DNA of 64,000 bases from Deinococcus actinosclerus (GTDB taxonomy: Bacteria; Deinococcota; Deinococci; Deinococcales; Deinococcaceae), in assembly GCF_001507665.1 (NCBI RefSeq), contig NZ_CP013910.1, forward strand, positions 408,001 to 472,000, read 5' to 3'. This document shows, piece by piece, positions 56,614-64,000 of this stretch; within the stretch, counting starts at the first letter, position 1; the number at the start of each line of letters is the position of its first letter. Both the position numbers and the translations under genes were made by a program. A model generated the notes under the pieces. The model did not search any database. It had not been told where the DNA came from and worked only from the letters and a program-made list of their open reading frames with translations.

Positions 56614-59600
56614 ATGACCCAGAGTGACGCTCCCGACACCCCTGGCATCAGCCTCGGCAGCCTGACCGCCGACGTGGTGTTCAACCTCGACGAGGCGCAA
56701 CTGAAACGCGCGCTCGACGCCGCCGAGGCCCGACTCGGCAAGAAGATCGAGATCCCCGTGCTCGTCGGCGGAAACGCCGTGCCCGCGCTGCGGGACCTGC
56801 GGGCCGAACTGGACCGCGTGAGCGGACAGACCACCAAGGTCAGCCGTGAGCAGGCCGCCGCTGCCCGCAGCCTGGAGCAGCAGTACCGCGCCGCCGGTCA
56901 GGCCCAGGTGCAGGCCGCGCGTGTCACGGCCGCCGAGAGTGCCGCCGCTGCCGCGAAGATCCGTGAGCAGTCGGCTGCTTACTCCCTGCAGACCCGCATG
57001 GCCGCCCAGGCCGCGCGGGATGAGCGCGTGCGCTCCCAGGCGACCATCACGGCCCTGGAGAACGAGCAGCGCAGCTACCGGAACCTGTGGCGGGCGCGGC
57101 AGATGAGCGACGACGAGACCATCGAGGCGCAGCGCCGCATCTACCAGCAGGCGCTCCTCCAGGCGCAGGCCGTGGACAAACAGAGCGACGCCTACCGCCG
57201 CCTCACGCAGGTCATGGCCAGCGCGCAGAACACGGTGAACAACGTCCAGGGCATCAACACGCCCGGTGGGTTCAGCGCGGGCATCACCCAGGGCATCCTC
57301 CAGGCGGTCGGGAACCTCGGGCCGTTCGGGCAGCTGCTCGAACAGGTGATCACCAGCGGCATGCAGGCCGCCGAGCAGGCCGCCCGCGAGGGCGCACGTG
57401 ACGTGGCGCAGCAGGCCGGGGCGGGCCTGCAGGGTGGGCTCGCCGGGCAGCAGGGGCGCGTCCGGCAGGCCGCCGTGAACCTCGCGCACGAAGTGCAGGA
57501 TGGCGCGGAGGACGCGCTGGACATTCACAGCCCCAGCCGCGTCATGCGCCGTATCGGTCAGTTCGCCGGGGACGGCCTGCGGGACGGGTTGCTCAGCAAA
57601 CGCGCCGAGGTCGGTGCCGCCGCCAAGGCCCTCGCCAACGCCGCCGAGGTGAACGCCACGCCGAACATCCCCGTCGTGGCCACGCCCGTCAGCGGGGGCG
57701 CGCTGGGCGGCGCGGCCCTCCCGGCTGTCCTCCCCAGCGCGCAGGCGGGCCTCAGGGGTGTCGCCACGCAGGCCGCCCTGGCCACCGCTGCGCTGGGCGG
57801 CACGGCCCTGGCGGCCGGCGCCGTGAGCGTTGCCCTCGTGAACGGCACGCAGAAAGCCGCCGCGTACCAGCAGGGGCTCGCGGAGATCAGCACCCTGACG
57901 AACAAGATGCCGGGCGACCTCGACGACCTAGGCCGCAAGATGCTCAAGCTCAGCGTGGACACCCGCCGGTCCTTCGCGGACCTCAAGGCCGGGTACGAGG
58001 AAATCCTTGGTGCCAGCGTGCGCGGTACGGACAGCGAACCTGCCGCGCTGCAATTCCTGGAGCGCAGTGCGCAGCTGGCCCGCGTCACCCGAGAGGAAAC
58101 CAAGGTCAGCGCCGACGCCCTGACCAGCATCCTGAACGCCTATGAATTGGACGCTACCAGCGCCGCACGCGTCACAGACATGCTGTGGGCCAGTATCAGC
58201 GCGGGCAAGGTGCGCCTCGGTGAGATCGCTGGGAGCCTGGGCGCCGTGGCCGGCCAGGCCAAGAGCCTGGGCGTCCCGCTGGAAGAACTGCTGGGTGCCA
58301 TGGCACTGCTCACCACGCGCGGCATCCCCGCCAGCACGGCCCTGGAGTACATCCGCTCGGCTCTGAGCAACGTCCAGAAGCCCAGCGAGCAGGCCACCAA
58401 GACCGCCAAGGCCCTCGGCATCGAGTTCAACGCTACCGCCCTGAAATCCATGGGACTCGTGAAGTTCCTCGACCAGCTGGGCCGGGGCGTGGGTGACAAC
58501 AGCCAGGCGCTCGCCACCCTGATCGGGGATGTGGGCGGCCTCCAGGCCGTGATTGGCCTCCTGAACGGCGGGCTGAGCGACACGGGGGGCATCCTCAGCA
58601 AAGTCACGAACAGTACCGGCGAACTGGACCGCGCCACCGCCAAACTGAAGGGCACCGCGCAGGACAGCGTGGGGGAGTTCAACGCCGCGTGGGACCGCAC
58701 GCAGATCCTGTTCAACGGCACCCTTCTGAGCAGCTTCACCACGTTCCTGGAGAAGGGCGTGAATCCCCTGCTGATCAAGCTGGGCGACCTGAAAGAGGCC
58801 ATGAACAACGCCGCCACCCCGGCGGAACTGCACGCCACGCTCCAGATCACGGCGAAGGACGACGGCACCACCGCCATCCTGAAGTTCCTGCTGGGCGCGG
58901 GACAGCAGATCGAGAAGGGCTTCAACCCGGCCAACAACCCGGCTCTGCGCGCCGCTGCCTTCATCGTGGCTCGCACCGGCCTGGGACGGGGGGCGGGAGA
59001 GGCCGCCCCGACCAACCAGGCGGACCTGACCCTGAAGCGGATTCAGCCGCAGGTGGGCGAGGGGCCGCTCCTGCCGGGGCAGCAGCGCGCGGTGCAGCAA
59101 GCCACGGACGGGATTGTCCAGGCGCTGGGTATGGCCGGGAAGCGCATCCTGAACGAGTTCGGCGTGAGCGGGAAGGACTACCACCACGACGGCGCCGTGC
59201 GGGCCGACGCGACCCACAACGGCATCGACTTCGGCGCGCCGCGCGGCACGCCGATCCTCGCGCCGTTCGCTGGGCAGATCAGCACCCGGCAGGACGCGCG
59301 GAACGGCAAGGTGTTCGAACTCGTGGACGCCCTCGGGAACAAACTGGTGGGCATCCACCTCGACCAGTTCGACGCGGGCGTGCAGGAAGCCCTGCGTAAA
59401 GGCGGCGGGAAGGCCCTGATCCTCAGGGGGCAGCAGATCGGCACCGTGGGTAACACCGGCACGACTGCCGGCAGCGCGCCACACCTCCACCTCATGGGCT
59501 ACCGCGCGGGCAGCACGACGCCCGTGGACGCCCGGACCATCGGGTACGCGGGGCTCGACGGCAGTGTCCGCCCTGCCAGCACGAACACCACCCCGACCGC

Positions 59601-62600
59601 CACCGCGTTCGTGAAGAAAACCGATCAGGCGCTGATCGCCGAGGCGCGGCGCATCCTCGACCGCATCGAGGCCGCCACGAAAGCCGGGGACGTGACCGGC
59701 AAGGTCAAGGCCGAGGCCGTGCTGAAGGCGTTCACGGACAGCGGCCCGCGCGCGGCGGCGGCGCTGGAGATCGTGCGCAGCGAGGCGAAGGCTACCCGGA
59801 AGGAGGTCAGTCAGTACGGGCAGACGTTCGACAAGCTCAAGGGACAGCTCGACCTCGCGGGATCCACGTTCAAGCTCTCGGACGACGCGCAGGGGTACGT
59901 GCGGAGCCTCGACGCCATCAGCAAGGCCGCCCAGGCCGCCGCCAGCAGCGAGAAGGCGAAGAACGGGGAGACCGCGAAGTACCGCGCGCTGCTCGATCTC
60001 GCCGGGGACGCCGCCGGGAAGGCCCGCCAACAGCGGGAGGGGGATGACCGGGCCGCCCAGCAGGCCAGTGACAAGGCCAAGGCCCGAGCGAAGGAACAGG
60101 CGCAGCTGCGCGCCCGGTATGCCGCGCAGGCCCGCGACCTGGAGGTCAGTGAGCAGCAGGCCACCCTCGCCCGGGTCCGGACCCTGAACAGCGCCGAGCT
60201 GGACGCCTTCAAGGGCACGCAGGCCCAGCGGGTCGCGCTGATCAAACGGCAGGCGGCTGACGAGGCCAATGCCCGTGAGCAGGTCGCGCGCGCCGTGCGA
60301 GACAAGGCGGTGCGCGAGGCTCAGAACGCGGGCGGTCCCAACATGGCCACCACCATTACACAGGCCCGGCAGGCGTACACGGACGAGGTGCAGGCGGCGC
60401 GACTCGCGCAGCAGGCCGCGAACCGTGCCGCGCTCGCCGGGGAAGCCCAGGCCGTGCGTCAAGTGCGGGACGCGTACGGCGAACTGGCCACCGGCCTGCG
60501 CGAGAAGATCCGCGCGGGACAGGTGGACGAGGAGACCCTGGCCGCGTACCGCAAGCGGGTGGATGAACTGGCCACCTCGGCGCGCGCGGCGGGCGTGGCG
60601 GGCAGCCGCTTCGTGACCGGCGCGCAGGCCAGCGCCGAGGCCGTGTACCAGCTCGCCATCGACGCGCAGATCGCCAGCGGCGCGTACGACAACGTGGGCG
60701 ACAGCTACGACCGGGCCACCCGCGCCGGGCAGGGGTACACCGTGACCCTGGAGCGGGCCCTGGATCTCCTGCCGGACGGGGAGGCCGCCACGGACGCGTA
60801 CGTGCGCGCCCTGGAGGATCTCGCTACTCAGGGGAAGGTCAGTGCCGACACCCTGAACGCCGTGCGGCAGGCCATCGCGGACCGCACGGTCATCTGGCAG
60901 CTGGAGGCCGAGCAGATCGCCCGCGTCACCACCGAGGGCCTGGGCGCCGCCGACGCCCTGGCACAGGTCGGGGATACCGAGGGGGCCATCAACACGCTGT
61001 ACGGCACGCTCGACGACCTGTACACCCGCCTGGAGAACGGGGAGGACGTGGCCGCCGCCATCGGGCAGGTCGTGGACCGGCTGAACGATCTGGGCAGCGC
61101 CCTGGATCTCGACACCGAGTTCGGGACGTTCGTGGCGGGCCTGGGCGGGATGATCGACGATCAGATCGCGCAGGTGGTGGACAAGATCGCCGATCCGGCC
61201 ACGGGCGCCAAGCTCGCCGCGAAACTGAAGGTGTTCCTGGCGGACCTGCGCGGCCAGCTCCCGAAATACGCCGATCCGTACGCGGCCGGCCTGATCCCCG
61301 GGGGCAACGGGTTCGCGCCCCAGGTGCAGGACGGTGCGGACCTCGCCACCATCACCCGCGCCCGGGATCTGGGCACGCTGATCGCTGAGACCACCGACCC
61401 GGCCGCGCTCCAGGGCGTGATCGCAGAGGTGACCGACCTGCTCGCCAGCGAGGCAGGCAAGAAGCTCAGCGACGGCACCCGTCAGGGCCTGGAGGACGGC
61501 GTGAAGGACGCGCAGACCTACCTGGGCATCCTGAGCGACCTGACCGAGGAGGCGGTTGTGGATGGCTGGGAACGCGGCACGCGCGGCGCCCTGGCCAACC
61601 CCACCCCCACGAACGAGTTCACCGCCTGGGCCCAGAAGATCTTCGACCTGGGCGCGGCGGGCCTGAACGATCCCACCACCTTCGACGGGCTCACCCAGAG
61701 CCTCGACGAGGCGCGCTCGAGCGGCGAGCTGACCATCGCGGACCTGCAGAACCTGCTGGCCCTGATCGAGCAGCTCAAGAGCGCGAGCGACAACGTGGAC
61801 CTCGGGCCCATCGGGCGCATGAAGGGCAACTACGACGGCCTGCTCACGCGGGGTGTCGGCATCGAGCAGGCCAGGGCGGCGGGGGAACTCGACACCGTGG
61901 ACGCCACTACACAGCTGCGCGGACTGGCGAAGGAGGCCGAGCGGTACGCCGCAGCGGCTCAGGCCGCCGGGGATACCGAACTGGCGGGGCAGTTCCGCCA
62001 GATCGCTCGGGGCGCACGCGAGGCGGCCGGGGCCATCGGGAAGCTCATGGACGCGCAGGAGTACCTCGACTGGGGTGGTCAGGTCGCGGGCTCGCTCGGA
62101 CAGGTCGCAGGCGCGCTGGGAGAGGTGGAACAGGCGTACGACGGGGTGACCGGTGAGAAGCTGTCCACACCCTGGAAGGACCTCGCGGCGAACCTCGACG
62201 GGGCGCAGAACGCCGCGAAGAAGCTGGGCAGCATGATCACCGACGTCATGCGGATCATGCAGAACCCGGCGGACATCGGCGCGTGGGTCAGCCTCATCAC
62301 GAACGTGGTCAGCTCCATCGCCGACGCCATCAGTGGATTCAAGAAGGCGCAGGCGGAGGTCACCCGCCTCAAACAGGAGTTCGCGCAGGACAACCCCCTG
62401 CTCAACCCTGGCGACTACCAGAAGGCGTACACCCGCAGCCGCGGCTTCCTGGCCGACGTGTTCGGTGGTGGGCCCGAGGTGGTCAACGAGATCGACAAGA
62501 TCGGCGTGATGTTCGCCAAGACCTTGCAGGACGCGCTGATCGGCGGCATCAAGACCGGGATGGTGGAGGCCATCAAACAGAACGACTTCAGCCTGTTCAA

Positions 62601-63123
62601 GAGCACCCTGCGCGAGAACACGTTCGACGGCCTGCTGGCCGGCATGGTAGACGCCTTCCTGAAAGACGAGATCCTGAAGAGCATCCTCGCCCCGGCCATC
62701 AAGGCCTGGAGTGACGCCCTGAAGACGCCGGACACGGCGGACGACGCGGCGGCCCTCGCGGGGATCGACGCGGCGATCAGTCAGGTGGACCAGCGGGCCG
62801 AGCGGTTCTACACGGACGTCGCGCCGAAGTTCATGGACCTGCAGCAGCGCTGGGGTATCGACCCGGCCCAGTCGGGCGGCGGGACCAGCGAGGGCCGCCC
62901 GGTGTTCGGGAACGCCCCGGACGTGCAGTACGGCGCCCCGCCCCGCGTGCTGTTCCCGCCCGAGGCGCTGCTGGGCTTCACGGCGTTCGGGCAGGCTGTG
63001 CCGGAGTGGCGGGCCGGGGTGGCCGAGTGGCGGCAGATCAACGCGGAGTTCCGGCAAACGGTCGCGGACCTCAGCCGCTCACGCCCCGGCGGGCTGCAAC
63101 CCCTGTCCGGCGGCACCCTCTAG
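56614..63123 (+). CDS. tail tape measure protein with M23 peptidase domain
   Basis: The 2,169-residue tape measure sets tail length (roughly 300 nm if extended helix at 0.15 nm per residue). It is long helical and coiled-coil sequence with hydrophobic segments (about 370-410, plus the region near 1880-1920 ending ISSIADAISGF-like). An embedded LytM/M23 domain has zinc ligands His868 and Asp872 (HNGIDFGAP) and His957-x-His959 (PHLHLMG), able to cut peptidoglycan during DNA entry. Length of tail is an inference from family knowledge. Confidence 0.93.
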   Translation: MTQSDAPDTPGISLGSLTADVVFNLDEAQLKRALDAAEARLGKKIEIPVLVGGNAVPALRDLRAELDRVSGQTTKVSREQAAAARSLEQQYRAAGQAQVQAARVTAAESAAAAAKIREQSAAYSLQTRMAAQAARDERVRSQATITALENEQRSYRNLWRARQMSDDETIEAQRRIYQQALLQAQAVDKQSDAYRRLTQVMASAQNTVNNVQGINTPGGFSAGITQGILQAVGNLGPFGQLLEQVITSGMQAAEQAAREGARDVAQQAGAGLQGGLAGQQGRVRQAAVNLAHEVQDGAEDALDIHSPSRVMRRIGQFAGDGLRDGLLSKRAEVGAAAKALANAAEVNATPNIPVVATPVSGGALGGAALPAVLPSAQAGLRGVATQAALATAALGGTALAAGAVSVALVNGTQKAAAYQQGLAEISTLTNKMPGDLDDLGRKMLKLSVDTRRSFADLKAGYEEILGASVRGTDSEPAALQFLERSAQLARVTREETKVSADALTSILNAYELDATSAARVTDMLWASISAGKVRLGEIAGSLGAVAGQAKSLGVPLEELLGAMALLTTRGIPASTALEYIRSALSNVQKPSEQATKTAKALGIEFNATALKSMGLVKFLDQLGRGVGDNSQALATLIGDVGGLQAVIGLLNGGLSDTGGILSKVTNSTGELDRATAKLKGTAQDSVGEFNAAWDRTQILFNGTLLSSFTTFLEKGVNPLLIKLGDLKEAMNNAATPAELHATLQITAKDDGTTAILKFLLGAGQQIEKGFNPANNPALRAAAFIVARTGLGRGAGEAAPTNQADLTLKRIQPQVGEGPLLPGQQRAVQQATDGIVQALGMAGKRILNEFGVSGKDYHHDGAVRADATHNGIDFGAPRGTPILAPFAGQISTRQDARNGKVFELVDALGNKLVGIHLDQFDAGVQEALRKGGGKALILRGQQIGTVGNTGTTAGSAPHLHLMGYRAGSTTPVDARTIGYAGLDGSVRPASTNTTPTATAFVKKTDQALIAEARRILDRIEAATKAGDVTGKVKAEAVLKAFTDSGPRAAAALEIVRSEAKATRKEVSQYGQTFDKLKGQLDLAGSTFKLSDDAQGYVRSLDAISKAAQAAASSEKAKNGETAKYRALLDLAGDAAGKARQQREGDDRAAQQASDKAKARAKEQAQLRARYAAQARDLEVSEQQATLARVRTLNSAELDAFKGTQAQRVALIKRQAADEANAREQVARAVRDKAVREAQNAGGPNMATTITQARQAYTDEVQAARLAQQAANRAALAGEAQAVRQVRDAYGELATGLREKIRAGQVDEETLAAYRKRVDELATSARAAGVAGSRFVTGAQASAEAVYQLAIDAQIASGAYDNVGDSYDRATRAGQGYTVTLERALDLLPDGEAATDAYVRALEDLATQGKVSADTLNAVRQAIADRTVIWQLEAEQIARVTTEGLGAADALAQVGDTEGAINTLYGTLDDLYTRLENGEDVAAAIGQVVDRLNDLGSALDLDTEFGTFVAGLGGMIDDQIAQVVDKIADPATGAKLAAKLKVFLADLRGQLPKYADPYAAGLIPGGNGFAPQVQDGADLATITRARDLGTLIAETTDPAALQGVIAEVTDLLASEAGKKLSDGTRQGLEDGVKDAQTYLGILSDLTEEAVVDGWERGTRGALANPTPTNEFTAWAQKIFDLGAAGLNDPTTFDGLTQSLDEARSSGELTIADLQNLLALIEQLKSASDNVDLGPIGRMKGNYDGLLTRGVGIEQARAAGELDTVDATTQLRGLAKEAERYAAAAQAAGDTELAGQFRQIARGAREAAGAIGKLMDAQEYLDWGGQVAGSLGQVAGALGEVEQAYDGVTGEKLSTPWKDLAANLDGAQNAAKKLGSMITDVMRIMQNPADIGAWVSLITNVVSSIADAISGFKKAQAEVTRLKQEFAQDNPLLNPGDYQKAYTRSRGFLADVFGGGPEVVNEIDKIGVMFAKTLQDALIGGIKTGMVEAIKQNDFSLFKSTLRENTFDGLLAGMVDAFLKDEILKSILAPAIKAWSDALKTPDTADDAAALAGIDAAISQVDQRAERFYTDVAPKFMDLQQRWGIDPAQSGGGTSEGRPVFGNAPDVQYGAPPRVLFPPEALLGFTAFGQAVPEWRAGVAEWRQINAEFRQTVADLSRSRPGGLQPLSGGTL

Positions 63124-63133
63124 GAGGTGAATC

Positions 63134-64000
63134 ATGGATGACCTGACCTACCGGCTGCTCGCGTACCCCGTTACGGGCGGCGAGCCCCGCGTGATCCCCG
63201 CGCGGGAGACGTACATCAGCGCGGATGGCGGGAACGGCCTGCGCCTCCAACTCGCCCGGGGCGACTGCCGGGAGGCCACATGGACGGCGGTGGGCCGCGA
63301 CCTCGCCCTGCCGCCCCTGACGCCCACGCAGGTGCAGGTGCGCGTGAACGGCGTCTGGACGGCCGTGTGGTTCGGTGAGGTGCGGATCGGCGGGAACGCC
63401 CGCGACGTGGACGGCGAGAGCTACACCCTGCGCGGCATGAGCCGCACCTTCGACGAGGTAGTCCTCAGCGACGGGTTCGCGCAGCCCGCCCAGGCGGCCC
63501 ACCTGACCCTGCGGGCCGCGTTCCAGGACGTGATCAGCAGCGGGCAGTGGGGCACGCCCAGCCTCGTGCTGTTCGACGAGGCGCGCGTCAGCGACCTGGG
63601 CTTCGACTTCCCGGAGGTGAAGGACGGCGCACAGCAGACCCTCGCCGGGCTGATCGAGGCGGTGCAGGCCGCCGGGACACGCGAGAACGTGGACGTGTGG
63701 GTGGGCGTGCGGCCGGACCAGTACGCGTTCGCGCGGCCCGCCGCGCAGACCGTGCGGAACATCACGGGTGAGATCAGTGCCCGGCCGCAGTGGCGCAGTC
63801 CGGTGGCCGAGACGCCGTACACCGCTGTGCTCTGGTATCTGGGGAAGCGTGCCAACGGGCGTCCCCTGACGTACCTGAGCCGTAGCGACAGCGCCCGCGT
63901 GTACCGCACCCGCATCAAGCGCCTCACGCCCGGCCCGGACCTCACGTACTGGCAGGCGGCACCCGGCACGTGGACGTGGGTGACCTACGACGGGGCCGGG
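63134..64000 (+). CDS. distal tail / baseplate-type protein, partial
   Basis: The frame starts at an ATG preceded by AGGAGGTGAATC and is open to the window edge (289 residues). It follows the tape measure, the position of Dit/Tal-type hub proteins. The visible part is beta-rich (VNGVWTAVWFGEVRIGGNAR, YTLRGMSRTFDEVVL). Truncated by the window, not by mutation. Confidence 0.7.
   Translation, partial: MDDLTYRLLAYPVTGGEPRVIPARETYISADGGNGLRLQLARGDCREATWTAVGRDLALPPLTPTQVQVRVNGVWTAVWFGEVRIGGNARDVDGESYTLRGMSRTFDEVVLSDGFAQPAQAAHLTLRAAFQDVISSGQWGTPSLVLFDEARVSDLGFDFPEVKDGAQQTLAGLIEAVQAAGTRENVDVWVGVRPDQYAFARPAAQTVRNITGEISARPQWRSPVAETPYTAVLWYLGKRANGRPLTYLSRSDSARVYRTRIKRLTPGPDLTYWQAAPGTWTWVTYDGAG

Larger units (their letters stand above)
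26760..64000. mobile_element. siphovirus-type prophage in comM (right end outside window)
   Basis: All genes from the serine recombinase to the window edge form one phage genome in canonical order: integration, immunity switch, recombination and replication, methylation, antisense cargo, terminase, portal, protease, capsid, neck, tail tube, chaperones, tape measure, distal tail. No sheath gene is seen and a long tape measure is present, so the tail is long and non-contractile. Lysis genes and the distal att site are not in view. Confidence 0.93.

Noticed and set aside
57928..63057. 1,709-codon open frame opposite the tape measure gene
   Set aside because: Same shadow effect; the plus strand encodes a clear tape measure with M23 motifs.

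Overview
The window is high-GC, mostly leaderless-type bacterial DNA that fits the genus Deinococcus. Most chromosomal genes have a TANNNT -10 box ending 6-7 nt before the start codon, as expected for leaderless mRNAs. The gene set also fits: adenosylcobalamin-dependent ribonucleotide reductase with NrdR, DnaB starting from a TTG, a Liv-type ABC operon, and comM-folC. No species is claimed.

Bases 1-26,758 are chromosome. In order: two head-to-head diacylglycerol-kinase-like paralogues; a small membrane protein; a suppressor-of-fused-like protein; a two-gene operon of very small proteins; nrdJ behind a promoter whose -35 box lies in an inverted repeat; gpsA with an overlapping methyltransferase; a type IV pilin / AT-rich O-antigen-ligase-like / type IV pilin island; dnaB with a Nudix hydrolase; an SDR-fold protein lacking its catalytic motif; nrdR; a five-gene branched-chain amino acid ABC operon (livG-livF-livK-livH-livM); an acyltransferase; an EVE-domain protein; an HtrA-like protease; an aldose epimerase; rlmB; tRNA-Lys(CTT); a folC gene with a one-base frameshift; and the 3' end of comM.

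From about 26,760 to the right edge (at least 37 kb, still open at 64,000) lies a siphovirus-type prophage. It interrupts comM next to a large serine recombinase that ends beside the comM fragment. The lysogeny module holds the recombinase, a GAF-PAS histidine kinase, a small XRE regulator, a secreted Cys-rich protein, a stand-alone S24 peptidase and a CI-like repressor whose own S24 domain has Arg at the expected Lys. Facing it is a Cro-like gene with a near-ideal TTGACA/TATATT leaderless promoter and CGGAT-type operator candidates. The early operon then carries several tiny genes, a Bet/RecT annealase, a replication protein gene with an internal 12-bp-period iteron array (candidate origin), a C5 methyltransferase with a repeat-rich target region, a phage DnaB the same length as the host DnaB, and RusA. 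The operon ends in a promoter-then-terminator arrangement like lambda pR'-tR'.

Between the early and structural genes (43.8-46.4 kb) is a cargo region of six minus-strand genes, each with its own TAGNNT-like box exactly 5 nt before ATG. It includes a two-gene cassette present twice, with an identical 1,669-bp offset and identical gene lengths; one copy appears to split a small phage gene. This is the best candidate here for an undescribed accessory system. The late operon follows: terminase, portal, protease/scaffold, decoration, capsid, neck and tail genes, a gpG/gpT pair with a probable -1 frameshift site, an independently promoted membrane moron, a 2,169-aa tape measure with an M23 peptidase domain, and a truncated distal-tail gene. 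Lysis genes and the other att site must lie beyond the window.
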